64,000 nt of DNA from Thalassovita litoralis (GCF_900182725.1 NZ_FXTO01000001.1:186001-250000), one strand, 5' to 3'; shown: positions 7,801 through 15,482, counted from the stretch's first letter. Translations and numbers: made by a program. Notes: generated by a model not told the origin, from the sequence alone.

Positions 7801-7922
7801 CGGCTTTTGACATACTTGTTCCCCTTGTGGCGATTGTCTTCGCGTTGGGGGCCGCATGGGTGGCACGTCAGGCAACAAAGCGCTTTGACGAAAAGCACGG
7901 CCACCACCACCCGGCAGAGTGA
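7797..7922 (+). CDS. 41-residue single-pass membrane peptide with His-rich tail
   Basis: The peptide begins MTAFDILVPLVAIVFALGAA, continues with a basic segment (ARQATKRFDEK) and ends HGHHHPAE. One membrane helix, N-out/C-in by the positive-inside rule. The ATG overlaps the previous stop (ATGA), which is the main reason to accept this short frame. The His tail could bind metal. It is the third gene of the XRE operon. Confidence 0.65.
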   Translation: MTAFDILVPLVAIVFALGAAWVARQATKRFDEKHGHHHPAE

Positions 7923-8008
7923 TACGGCGCGGCCATTGGGCTTTGAGCGCTTCCCGAAAGAGACATAGAGGCAAAGGGGTGGCTAGTCCGCCCCTTTGTT
8001 TTGCGCCC

Positions 8009-8264
8009 CTACCCGTCCAATCCCTTGGCCGCTTCGCGCTGGGCATCCGCGCGGCTCAACCCCCCGTCATATTCTTGGATAGCGGCCCGTTTCTGTATCA
8101 GGTCACGGGCCAGCAATTTCGGAACGGGTTTCCCCAGATAGGTCACACAATCACCGCCTGAGGCGCTGGGCGGCGCTGTGGGGACATCTGGTGGCGCTGG
8201 TGGGGCGAAGGGGTTGGGCTGGGCGAACAACGCGCCCAGCGCGTCCCAATCGGACTTAGGCGGC
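8009..8264 (-). pseudogene. decayed copy of the Pro-rich/RADAQ peptide gene
   Basis: The frame is open from the Pro-rich part (QPNPFAPPAPPDVPTAPP) to the terminal AQREAAKGLDG. The ATG that starts copy B is lost: the equivalent position reads CTGCAACCGCCGCC. Only a TTG at 8230 could serve, without a Shine-Dalgarno. Probably an untranslated duplicate of 8609-8866. The rest of the 450-base gap from 7923 to 8373 holds nothing else recognisable. Confidence 0.55.
8011..8264 (-). repeat. module copy A (254 bp)
   Basis: Nearly identical to 8611-8864 at an exact 600-base offset. It encodes, on the minus strand, a Pro-rich linker plus a C-terminal peptide with the core EYDGGLSRADAQREA. Part of it recurs in permuted order at 12779-13005. 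Confidence 0.9.
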
Positions 8265-8373
8265 GGTTGCAGCGGAACCGGATGGTGGGTCGGTTTGAAT
8301 TTTACATCAGGCGATTTCGTTCAGCCCACATTTTATTCAAGCGGGATTGGTGCCTCAGGGGTGTTGGGGTTTG

Positions 8374-8544
8374 TTAGGTATCTGGCCGTGAAATCAGCTT
8401 GTATGTCGGGATGTTTGAGCCATTCCATTCGTCCAAGCGTTTTCCGCAAACGCTACAGTCAAAATGATCCTTATCGCGCACAGGCAACTTCATATTGCCT
8501 TTCTCGTACACGGCTCCGCAATCGCATGTCACTTTATTTGTCAT
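8374..8544 (-). CDS. small zinc-ribbon protein
   Basis: 56 residues starting MTNKVTCDCGAVYEK. It has two cysteine pairs, CDC near the start and CSVC in the middle, followed by a WNGS segment. The pattern matches small one-zinc-ribbon proteins common in proteobacterial genomes and mobile elements. It is probably a nucleic-acid or protein-binding adaptor. It lies between module copies A and B in the same direction as the replication genes. Confidence 0.72.
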   Translation of the reverse strand: MTNKVTCDCGAVYEKGNMKLPVRDKDHFDCSVCGKRLDEWNGSNIPTYKLISRPDT

Positions 8545-8608
8545 GCCCCTAAGATAGGTATTGCCTGCGCTGAAGGCAAATGGAACCCCACTTGAAACCG
8601 TGTTCGGT

Positions 8609-8866
8609 TTACCTGTCCAGCCCCTTGGCCGCTTCGCGCTGGGCATCCGCGCGGCTCAAACCCCCGTCATATTCTTGGATAGCAGCCCGTTCCTGTATCA
8701 GGTCACGGGCCAGCCATTTCGGAACGGGTTTCCCCAGATAGGTCACGCATTCACCGCCTGAGGCGCTGGGCGGCGCTGTGGGGGCATCTGGTGGCGCAGG
8801 TGGGGCGAAGGGGTTGGGCTGGGCGAACAACGCGCCCAGCGCGTCCCAATCGGACTTAGGCGGCAT
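8609..8866 (-). CDS. Pro-rich small protein with RADAQ C-terminal peptide
   Basis: 85 residues starting MPPKSDWDALGALFAQPNPF. A Pro/Ala-rich linker leads to a charged helical tail (WLARDLIQERAAIQEYDG, then LSRADAQREAAKGLDR). The ATG overlaps the last codons of the DUF927 gene by 11 bases, so it is translationally coupled to it. The same tail closes the 281-residue unknown protein at 12887. Peptides of the RAAI-EYDGG-RA-A pattern occur at the ends of other alphaproteobacterial mobile-element proteins from memory; the role is unknown. Confidence 0.7.
   Translation of the reverse strand: MPPKSDWDALGALFAQPNPFAPPAPPDAPTAPPSASGGECVTYLGKPVPKWLARDLIQERAAIQEYDGGLSRADAQREAAKGLDR
8611..8864 (-). repeat. 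module copy B (254 bp)
   Basis: The intact copy of the module, about 94% identical to copy A by eye. It makes up nearly all of the 85-residue gene at 8609-8866 and abuts the stop of the DUF927 gene. Confidence 0.9.
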
Positions 8867-10712
8867 CTTGGCCCCCGCCCACCGTGTCCAGAATGTCCCG
8901 GTTGATCTGATACAGGCGGTGTTTGCCGCCCCCGCTGGACACATGGAAGACCTTGTTGGGCTTGCCGCTGTGATCGACAATGACGCCTTCCGCCTGCAAC
9001 TCAGCGATGACACTACGGAAATCCAAGCCCGCCAAGATTTCCTTGAGCGGTTCCACCATGAAAAAGTAGGTGCTTTCGGTTTCGCCAATGTCCGGGTCGC
9101 CCTCGATCTTTACGAAGCCCATCCGATTCGTAATCACCATCCGGTCGGAACTTGACTTGGCCCAGCGCTGGAAACGGCTGGACCCGTGTAATTGTAAGGT
9201 TTCGGCAATGCGGCGGCGGGCCTCTGCAACCTCAGAGGACCCCACGCCGCCGCGTTCTGCCAGCCAATCCGCAAAGCAGCGCTGGGCGGCACTCAGGGCC
9301 GCGCCCGCAGGCCATCCCGTCAGGTTCAGCGCCGTAGCAATCTCCCCAGCCGCCGCCACAAGGGCGAACCGATCCGCCACCCTGCGCACCTGTCCATCAG
9401 CCCCCGGCGGCAAGCTGCCCTCCACAAACCCTTTGCGAAGCCCGGTCAGGCGTTCGCGGTATTCTGCCAAGTCATTCACCAAAGCGGCCACAAAGGCCCG
9501 CCCAGCGCTTCCATAGCAGATGTTTGCCGCCTTCTTCAGGCGCTGGGCAAAACTGGCAGGATCAACTGCGCCGTGGGTATCCTCGAAAATACCCATGCCC
9601 GCGCCTGCATCGGCCCGCAGATCAATCACGCGCACTTCCATACCCGCAGCAATGCGGCCCCCGCCTTCCTTGATCTTATCAGCCAGGGCGATTTCACCAT
9701 TCGATAGGAACAGCACCCGCCATTCCAACACCTTGCGGGCCTGCCCTTCGCGCCCAGCGCGGATTTTACCTTTGCCGTTTGCCAGCATGTAGGCGGCTGA
9801 GCCAGCGGCCTTAGCATCCACCTGTGACAGTTCATCCAGACACAGCAGGCTATCGCAGGACATGCCCGCCACGCTTTCCAGCGCGTTATCCGTGGCCCGC
9901 CACTGGCGCACAAAGCCGCGCGTGCCGCCGCCGCCCCAGACCGATCCGGCCACCGTCAGGGCCGTGGACTTACCCGAGGATGACGCCCCCCGAAAATGAA
10001 AGCCGCCACCCTCATCGCCCGCCAGCGCCAGCAGTGGGGCGGCAAACCCAGCAGCGATTGCCAGAACCAAACGGGAATTGCCCAGCGCCGGGGCGGCAAC
10101 TTCGGTCTGCCAGTCTTGCAAGGTGCCAGACACGCTAAACGCATGGTCCGGCTTCTCAGCCGTTTGCAATATGACCTGTTCGCCGCCTTCTTTGGATCCG
10201 ATAGGACCGTCTGGAAGTACAAAAGCTTCGCCGTGCCAACCGACACGGGACACGCAGCGGGCGCGGTCTTCGGGGTCCGAGGTAATCAGGTATTCCAGCA
10301 GCCAAGCCTTGGCGTCCCGGCGGGGTTCCAATTCAAACCCGAGCCGGAATAGTTCACTGCGCAGCGGATCACCGGACCCGGCCAGCAAGGCGGAAGGCAT
10401 AGCCCAAGTATGTGTTACGCCATCCCGATCGACAACGCTTAGCAAGCGGCCCCAATCTTCACCCTCATCATTTCGGGTCAGGGCCATCACGTGCAATTCA
10501 CTGCCGAAGCGCACCCAGCTTTTCTTGACGCCGCCAGCATCATCTTCGCGCTCTACCTGACGATATACCCCAGTTTCATCTACTTTGAACGGAAACGGGC
10601 GCTTGGTCTTCCGGCGCTGGGCGTTTCCGTTCGGCCCAGCGCCACCAGTGGCTTTATTCTTGGCGCTTTCCACAGCGCCGCTAACCGCCTGTTCGATTTT
10701 TTTCTTACTCAT
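8856..10712 (-). CDS. DUF927 domain ATPase, replicative helicase-like
   Basis: 618 residues. After a basic N-terminus comes a DUF927 core with Walker A RGASSSGKST at about 241-250 and Walker B LLCLDEL at about 289-295. The C-terminal 125 residues (ERGGVGSSEVAE onward) form a probable winged-helix domain. DUF927 proteins are found beside primases in satellites and plasmids and are thought to be superfamily 3-like helicases. I chose MSKKKIEQ at 10712: it overlaps the primase stop by 8 bases (ATGAGTAA). Its C-terminal domain is duplicated as a separate gene at 11854. Confidence 0.85.
   Translation of the reverse strand: MSKKKIEQAVSGAVESAKNKATGGAGPNGNAQRRKTKRPFPFKVDETGVYRQVEREDDAGGVKKSWVRFGSELHVMALTRNDEGEDWGRLLSVVDRDGVTHTWAMPSALLAGSGDPLRSELFRLGFELEPRRDAKAWLLEYLITSDPEDRARCVSRVGWHGEAFVLPDGPIGSKEGGEQVILQTAEKPDHAFSVSGTLQDWQTEVAAPALGNSRLVLAIAAGFAAPLLALAGDEGGGFHFRGASSSGKSTALTVAGSVWGGGGTRGFVRQWRATDNALESVAGMSCDSLLCLDELSQVDAKAAGSAAYMLANGKGKIRAGREGQARKVLEWRVLFLSNGEIALADKIKEGGGRIAAGMEVRVIDLRADAGAGMGIFEDTHGAVDPASFAQRLKKAANICYGSAGRAFVAALVNDLAEYRERLTGLRKGFVEGSLPPGADGQVRRVADRFALVAAAGEIATALNLTGWPAGAALSAAQRCFADWLAERGGVGSSEVAEARRRIAETLQLHGSSRFQRWAKSSSDRMVITNRMGFVKIEGDPDIGETESTYFFMVEPLKEILAGLDFRSVIAELQAEGVIVDHSGKPNKVFHVSSGGGKHRLYQINRDILDTVGGGQDAA
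8883..9264 (-). repeat. DUF927 C-terminal coding repeat, copy 1
   Basis: A 382-bp segment repeated at 11914-12295 at an offset of 3031 bases, in the same orientation. Few base differences are visible and most are silent or conservative. Confidence 0.9.
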
Positions 10713-11616
10713 GAGCCGCACCCCGCAGCACGTCATTGAAATCCGCGCCTTCGGATTGAGGAGCAATCACGGAAACCGCGCGGCCCTCAGCCTCAAACCG
10801 CGCTGCCGCATCCTCAGCCGCCGCCAATCCTGCCGGGTCATTGTCAGCCGCGATAACAATCACCTCAGCCACCGGGGGCGGGGGCAGGATCAGCCCCTTT
10901 AGCCCGCTTGTGCTGAGGGTGGCCCAGACCGTCAGGCGGGACGCAACACCGATGCTGAGGGCTGTTTCAATGCCCTCGGCTAGAGCGATCACAGGCCGAT
11001 CCGGCCCAAACCGCACGGCCCCGCCACCACACGCGCCCAGCATCATCTTTGCGCCGCCCTGCAAGTTTGCCTTGCCGGAACCATCGGGCCGTAGATAGGT
11101 GCGATGTAAGCCCATTGCTTGACCGTGGGGGCCGCGCAGGCGGGCCACCATTGCCGGGTGATATTCGCCCGTTCCTGAGTGCTTAAGGTTCGGATGGAAG
11201 CGCAGGGTGTTGCGCAGCTTGCGGCCCTGCACCTTGATACCCCGGCCTTCCAGATAGGTTTCCGCCGGGGTTCCGGTGATTGGCACCGCCCGCGAAAACA
11301 GATCGTCACAATAGCGCTGGGTTTTGGCGCGTTTCTGGCGGCGGGTTTCCCGGTCATGTTCGATTTCCGCCGGGGTGCGTTGCAGGTGGACGCCGTGGCC
11401 CTGTACGATATTCCGCGCCCGCAATTCCGTGAAGATGTCAGAGGCGGGACACCCAGCCTTGTGACAGGTCAGCAGGGTGCGGCCCCCGGAATCTTTGACA
11501 GACAATCCCCTTTGATCCCGCCGCCCTTCGGCTTGGCATATCGGGCAGGGGGTCAGGCCGTAGTTACCACGCCATTCACCGCCCAGCGCTTGCACAATGT
11601 CCTTTGCCTCACTCAT
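10705..11616 (-). CDS. Toprim-domain DNA primase with zinc finger
   Basis: 303 residues starting MSEAKDIVQALGGEWRG. An N-terminal zinc finger (CPIC and CHKAGC) precedes a helical linker. The Toprim domain has the acidic Glu (IALAEGIETALS), the Asp pair (IAADNDPAG) and the common ending GADFNDVLR. It would lay down primers for element replication together with the DUF927 ATPase. The start overlaps the preceding stop in ATGAGTGA, the same style of junction as at its own 3' end, indicating a tightly coupled operon. Confidence 0.9.
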   Translation of the reverse strand: MSEAKDIVQALGGEWRGNYGLTPCPICQAEGRRDQRGLSVKDSGGRTLLTCHKAGCPASDIFTELRARNIVQGHGVHLQRTPAEIEHDRETRRQKRAKTQRYCDDLFSRAVPITGTPAETYLEGRGIKVQGRKLRNTLRFHPNLKHSGTGEYHPAMVARLRGPHGQAMGLHRTYLRPDGSGKANLQGGAKMMLGACGGGAVRFGPDRPVIALAEGIETALSIGVASRLTVWATLSTSGLKGLILPPPPVAEVIVIAADNDPAGLAAAEDAAARFEAEGRAVSVIAPQSEGADFNDVLRGAAHE

Positions 11617-11857
11617 CACGCGGCCCCCCGAGAGGTAGGCCCGTGGCCTTCTCATATTCGCAGATAAGCCCTTCGGAACGTGCCTTTGCGGCGAACAGGC
11701 GAATTATAGAGTGTAGCGCCAACCCAAAGTCAGAAATTGCGGTTTCTCGACCGCACATCTTATCATATTCCGCAAAAATCTCAGGTTGGGTGAGGGCGTA
11801 TATCAGGCTGGCAATTTGTTCTAAATCATCAGCCCACATGTCCTTTTCAGTCTTCAT
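11609..11857 (-). CDS. small acidic protein of unknown function
   Basis: 82 residues starting MKTEKDMWADDLEQIASLIY. It is predicted mostly helical and soluble, with no recognised domain. The ATG follows a very strong AGGAGGTG that lies inside the end of the preceding gene, and the stop overlaps the primase ATG by 8 bases. It is probably an accessory of the primase/helicase operon. Confidence 0.72.
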   Translation of the reverse strand: MKTEKDMWADDLEQIASLIYALTQPEIFAEYDKMCGRETAISDFGLALHSIIRLFAAKARSEGLICEYEKATGLPLGGPRDE

Positions 11858-12435
11858 TGCCCCACCTCCTGCGAAGTGGCCCCATGAGGGGCAGGCGCTG
11901 GGCAAGTGCTCAACGTGTCCAGAATATCCCGGTTGATCTGATACAGGAGGTGTTTGCCGCCCCCGCTGGACACATGGAACACCTTGTTCGGCTTGCCGCC
12001 GTGATCGACAATGACGCCTTCCGCCTGCAACTCAGTGACCACACTACGGAAATCCAAGCCTGCCAAGATTTCCTTGAGCGGTTCCACCATGAAAAAGTAG
12101 GTGCTTTCGGTTTCGCCAATGTCCGGGTCGCCCTCGATCTTTACGAAGCCCATCCGGTTCGTAATCACCATCCGATCAGAACTGGACTTGGCCCAGCGCT
12201 GGAAACGGCTGGACCCGTGTAGCTGCAAGGTTTCGGCAATGCGCCGCTTGGCCTCTGCAACCTCACTGGACCCCACGCCGCCGCGTTCTGCCAGCGCTTC
12301 AAGCTGCGCTTCCAGATCGTCAACACGTTCTTGCAATTCGGCTATAGCCTGCATGGCATCGCCCGCCGCCGTGGCTGCATCTTCGATATGGGCGCGGAGC
12401 GATTGGCCGTCCCATCCTTCTGCACCGCGCATCAT
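11854..12435 (-). CDS. coiled coil fused to a duplicated DUF927 C-terminal domain
   Basis: 193 residues. The first 50 form a heptad-rich coiled coil (MQAIAELQERVDDLEAQLEA). Residues from about 51 to 175 are almost identical to the last 125 residues of the DUF927 ATPase; I count about six differences. It ends GATSQEVGQ. The DNA copy spans 11914-12295 versus 8883-9264. No ATPase motif is present, so it may act as a loader, competitor or DNA-binding subunit. It overlaps the AlpA-like gene (ATGA) and the 82-residue gene (ATGA). Confidence 0.8.
   Translation of the reverse strand: MMRGAEGWDGQSLRAHIEDAATAAGDAMQAIAELQERVDDLEAQLEALAERGGVGSSEVAEAKRRIAETLQLHGSSRFQRWAKSSSDRMVITNRMGFVKIEGDPDIGETESTYFFMVEPLKEILAGLDFRSVVTELQAEGVIVDHGGKPNKVFHVSSGGGKHLLYQINRDILDTLSTCPAPAPHGATSQEVGQ
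11914..12295 (-). repeat. DUF927 C-terminal coding repeat, copy 2
   Basis: Second copy of the 382-bp segment, here joined to coiled-coil codons. The homology ends abruptly inside the codons for ERGGVG and at the codons following LDT. Confidence 0.9.
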
Positions 12436-12647
12436 TGCCCCACCTCCTGCGAAGTGGAAGCCACCTTGCGGGCTTCAATCCATTCGCGCAAATCGCCCAC
12501 GCGATAACGGACGGCGCGGCCAAGCTTGACCATCGGCGGGCCGTCACCGCGCACCGCTGCCACCTCAAGGAAACGCTGGGTCAGCCCGAAGTGGATATGA
12601 ACCTCAGGCCGCGAAAGCAGTCTGTCATTGGGTAAATTCTCTTGCAT
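12432..12647 (-). CDS. AlpA-like helix-turn-helix regulator/excisionase
   Basis: 71 residues starting MQENLPNDRLLSRPEVHIHF. It has the MerR-like fold of AlpA/excisionase proteins: a helix-turn-helix with GLTQRFLEV, then the wing motif GDGPPMVKLGRAVRYRVGDL and REWIEARK. In P4 and CP4-57, AlpA-type proteins activate integrase or excision genes. I chose the ATG at 12647 because AGGAG lies 9 bases upstream. It heads the replication operon. Octamers GTTTAGGC/GCCTAAAC flank its promoter region and recur at 6030. Confidence 0.85.
   Translation of the reverse strand: MQENLPNDRLLSRPEVHIHFGLTQRFLEVAAVRGDGPPMVKLGRAVRYRVGDLREWIEARKVASTSQEVGQ
12433..12457 (-). repeat. repeated ribosome-binding segment, copy 2
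   Basis: 25 bases carrying AGGAGGTG just before ATG are identical at 12433-12457 and 11855-11879. Each lies within the last codons of one gene and serves as the Shine-Dalgarno of the next, so both upstream proteins end in the same SQEVGQ residues. Confidence 0.8.
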
Positions 12648-12700
12648 TGGTGTTGCTCCTGTTTGCTTGGAAACAGCACCAATTGCGCCTATCCAGCGCT

Positions 12701-12760
12701 GTTTAGGCAATTCATCTAAAAGGCCCAATAATCCCCAACAAAAGCTATACTGGCCTAAAC
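12701..12760. promoter_or_regulatory. GTTTAGGC/GCCTAAAC pair upstream of the AlpA-like gene
   Basis: GTTTAGGC at 12701 and GCCTAAAC at 12753 face each other across 44 bases, upstream of the AlpA-like gene at 12647. Candidate operators for autoregulation; no promoter hexamers are certain. Confidence 0.5.
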
Positions 12761-12778
12761 GTATTCTGGGCGGGGCTA

Positions 12779-13005
12779 TGGGGCATCTGGTGGCGCTGGT
12801 GGGGCGGAACGGGTTGGGCTGGGCGAACAACGCGCCCAGCGCGTCCAGATCGAACCTATGAAGCGGGGCGACGAAACCGTATCGGTTTACCTGTCCAGCC
12901 CTTTGACCGCTTCACGCTGGGCATCTGCGCGGCTCAAATCCCCGTCATATTCTTGGATAGCGTCCCGTTCCTGTATCAGGTCACGGGCCAGCCACTCCGG
13001 AACGT
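12779..13005 (-). repeat. module copy C, permuted
   Basis: The Pro-rich half of the A/B module lies at about 12779-12853 and the C-terminal peptide half at about 12890-13005, the reverse of the order in A and B. The peptide half forms the end of the 281-residue gene; the Pro-rich half is outside any accepted gene. Confidence 0.8.
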
Positions 13006-13732
13006 CGGAGGCAGGAATTTCAGGAACTCTCCCCCGAACCGCCGCTTGGGCGGCCTCTTGAGAATTCGCCACAATCGACCTTCGCTTTTGATACTGCGAC
13101 AAGCTGTTGAATTTATCTGCACTAACGATTTCATATTTCATCAGCACCCCCCTAATCGCTGCCTCAAGCACAAATTCTTTGTCACAGGCGCTGGCATCGT
13201 GGCGCAGACGGGCAACTTCACATGCAGCTTCCGTGCGTCCATCTTGCCAGCGTTGACGCGGTGGAGCACCCCGTTGGGGAGGCGTACAAAATTCGCATAC
13301 AGTCAGAAAAAACATTTCCTCATCATGGTTTTTAGGATCACTCACAAGCTGAGGCTCAGGCCCCAGAAGGCGGGAACATTCAGAGTGAAATATTTTCAAC
13401 AGCAGGCCGGGCAATGGGTCGCTGGCCGCCCTCAATACAATTGGGGTTTCCTGATCCCATTCAATCGGCAGGCCGGGTTTCACAAAGCCAATCAGAGTTT
13501 TGAAGTTTAGGTAGTGGTCCCAGCGAAACCAGAAATCTAGCCCGCGCAATTCATCAAGTGGATAGCTTATAGGCGCAACATCAGGATTAAGCCTGCCTGT
13601 AAGGTACTTGATTTCACCCAAATGGTGGTAGCTTTCACTGTTGTTCGCCCAGCGCCTTAAACACTCACCAAGTATAGCCACACCATCCTTGTCAAACTCT
13701 ATCCATCGGCGGGATGTCGAACCAGCACTCAT
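12887..13732 (-). CDS. unknown protein ending in the RADAQ peptide
   Basis: 281 residues starting MSAGSTSRRWIEFDKDG. The body is soluble with Trp/Tyr-rich segments (LDFWFRWDHYLNFKTL) and a cluster CEFCTPP that could bind metal. The end (WLARDLIQERDAIQEYDG, LSRADAQREAVKGLDR) matches the short proteins of modules A and B. I do not recognise a family. Base composition in the body is less GC-rich than that of its neighbours, suggesting a separate origin. It is upstream of the AlpA-like gene with a 240-base gap containing the permuted module. Confidence 0.75.
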   Translation of the reverse strand: MSAGSTSRRWIEFDKDGVAILGECLRRWANNSESYHHLGEIKYLTGRLNPDVAPISYPLDELRGLDFWFRWDHYLNFKTLIGFVKPGLPIEWDQETPIVLRAASDPLPGLLLKIFHSECSRLLGPEPQLVSDPKNHDEEMFFLTVCEFCTPPQRGAPPRQRWQDGRTEAACEVARLRHDASACDKEFVLEAAIRGVLMKYEIVSADKFNSLSQYQKRRSIVANSQEAAQAAVRGRVPEIPASDVPEWLARDLIQERDAIQEYDGDLSRADAQREAVKGLDR

Positions 13733-14012
13733 ATTCGCCCTCGCGTGGCGGTCGCACAGTGTCATGTGGGCGGCGGGCCGGGTGCGAAATCCGGCATTCA
13801 GCCGCTAAGCCTAGCCGCCCGCTGCGACTATACGCCCAGCGCTGGGCGCGAAGCAAGCACACAACATCTTGTGTTTTGAGTTATGCAAAAAACAGCGATT
13901 TTTCGGGTTTTTTGGCAGGTTTTGGCGGATTTTCAGGGGCGGCAAAATCAAGGGTGATATTGCTCTGGGGCTGCACTGAATTGCACAGAGGCGCAAATGC
14001 AGGCCGAAAAAC

Positions 14013-14117
14013 GTAACAGCCCGAAATTTCTGTTACTCGTTACGTTCCATTTTGTAACCAGAATTATGATTTAAAATCAGTAACTTGCGGCGAAAAGTAA
14101 CAGAGTTACAAAGTTAC
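14013..14117. repeat. right GTAAC/GTTAC pentamer cluster (iteron-like)
   Basis: Eight pentamers in about 105 bases (14013, 14032, 14039, 14054, 14080, 14097, 14105, 14113), in inverted orientation to the left cluster. It lies in the 460-base gap between the integrase and the 281-residue unknown gene (13733-14195), which otherwise holds no gene. The pair resembles the ori/crr arrangement of phage P4, where two repeat sets are both needed for replication. Confidence 0.65.
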
Positions 14118-14195
14118 AGGAATTTTGGGTATATATAGAGGTGTGAAAGGAACTAAATGTGCCATCAAACGGCACCATATATTGTGTCCTGCATC

Positions 14196-15467
14196 CTACC
14201 TGTTTTTGCGCAAAGTCACCACCTCAGCGCCGCTTTCCGGCCCGCGCATCGCGTCCGAAATCCGGCCTGCGATCTGGTCAGCAGCGGCCCGTTGCGGATC
14301 GTCTGAAAGGTGTGCATAGCGCTGCGTGGTTTTGGTTTCCCGGTGGCCCAGTAGCGCCCCAATCATCGGCAAAGAAAACCCGCCAGCTACCGCGATGGAA
14401 GCGAAGGCATGGCGCAGGTCATGCAAGCGCAGACCTTCCAGCCCAGCAGCTTGCCGAATTACGCCCCACGGCCCTTTGATATTCACAAGCGGAACCTCTG
14501 GGTCAGAACCATTCCCGCCCCGGATCACATATCCCTTGCCGTCCTCGGGGCATTCAGCAGCCGCCAGAATCTCAAGCGCCGGGGCAGGAAGCTGGATCAC
14601 CTTCTTACCTGTCTTGGAGTCCGGCAGGCTCGCACGGCCATTGCCTGCGTCGATGTATTCCCACCGAAGCCCAAGGATTTCCCCGACCCGTGCACCCGTG
14701 AAAATCAGCAGGCGGATTGCGCGGATTGCCTGATGGTTCACCTGCGCCAGACGTTCCTTGCCATCAGCCGCAGCTATGCGCAGCGGTTCCCGTTCGGCCT
14801 GCGCCAATATATCGCCCAGCCGTTGGAACTCAGCCCCGGTCAAAAAGCGTTCGCGTGACTGTTCTTTGAAGCGTTCAACATTCTTGCACGGGTTTGAGCC
14901 ATCCGGGCGCATCCCCCAGACCTCTGCAAGCCCAAAGGCTTTGGAGAGAACCGCAAGCGCCCGATTGGCTTGGTATGGTGTTTTCGCGTTCGCATTGTGA
15001 AATCGCGCCACATCGCCAACGGTCACATCTGCAACCTTAATCTTGCCCAGCGCTGGGCGAATGACATTGTTCACCAACAAAGCCGCATTCTTGGCCGTGC
15101 TGCCCTTGTTCTTTTTCCCCACGTGGTCAGACAAATACAGGTCTAGCAAATCACCAACCGTAGGCGCGTTGCGTAAGTCAGCTTTTGCGCCCGCCGGATC
15201 ACCCCCGGCGGCTACGTCAGACGCCCAGCGCCGCGCAGCTTCTCGGGCTTGATCTGGGGTCAGTGTTCCATGAGCGCCGATCACCGCCCAGCGCACCCGG
15301 CCCGAACGCCCACCGCCAACGCGGTATTTCAAAACGTAGGTTTTGCGCCCGGAAGGGGCCACGCGAACGCCAAAGCCTGAAATCTCAGCATCCCACACTA
15401 CAAAGCGATTATCGCGGGGTTTGAGCGCATCCACGGCCCGCTTTGTCAGCTTCACCTTGTCAGTCAT
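14196..15467 (-). CDS. P4-type tyrosine integrase of element 1
   Basis: 423 residues. It has an N-terminal arm-binding DUF4102 domain (SGFGVRVAPSGRKTYVLKYR), a SAM-like core-binding domain, then the catalytic domain with Arg (FTGARVGEILGLRW), HDLRHAFAS, LLGHRETKTTQRYAHL and Tyr. All catalytic residues are present. The ATG at 15467 has GGGGGAAG upstream; an ATG at 15491 is possible. It recombines at the tRNA-Lys 3' end, next to att copy 2. Confidence 0.95.
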   Translation of the reverse strand: MTDKVKLTKRAVDALKPRDNRFVVWDAEISGFGVRVAPSGRKTYVLKYRVGGGRSGRVRWAVIGAHGTLTPDQAREAARRWASDVAAGGDPAGAKADLRNAPTVGDLLDLYLSDHVGKKNKGSTAKNAALLVNNVIRPALGKIKVADVTVGDVARFHNANAKTPYQANRALAVLSKAFGLAEVWGMRPDGSNPCKNVERFKEQSRERFLTGAEFQRLGDILAQAEREPLRIAAADGKERLAQVNHQAIRAIRLLIFTGARVGEILGLRWEYIDAGNGRASLPDSKTGKKVIQLPAPALEILAAAECPEDGKGYVIRGGNGSDPEVPLVNIKGPWGVIRQAAGLEGLRLHDLRHAFASIAVAGGFSLPMIGALLGHRETKTTQRYAHLSDDPQRAAADQIAGRISDAMRGPESGAEVVTLRKNR

Positions 15468-15482
15468 AACTTCCCCCATCTT

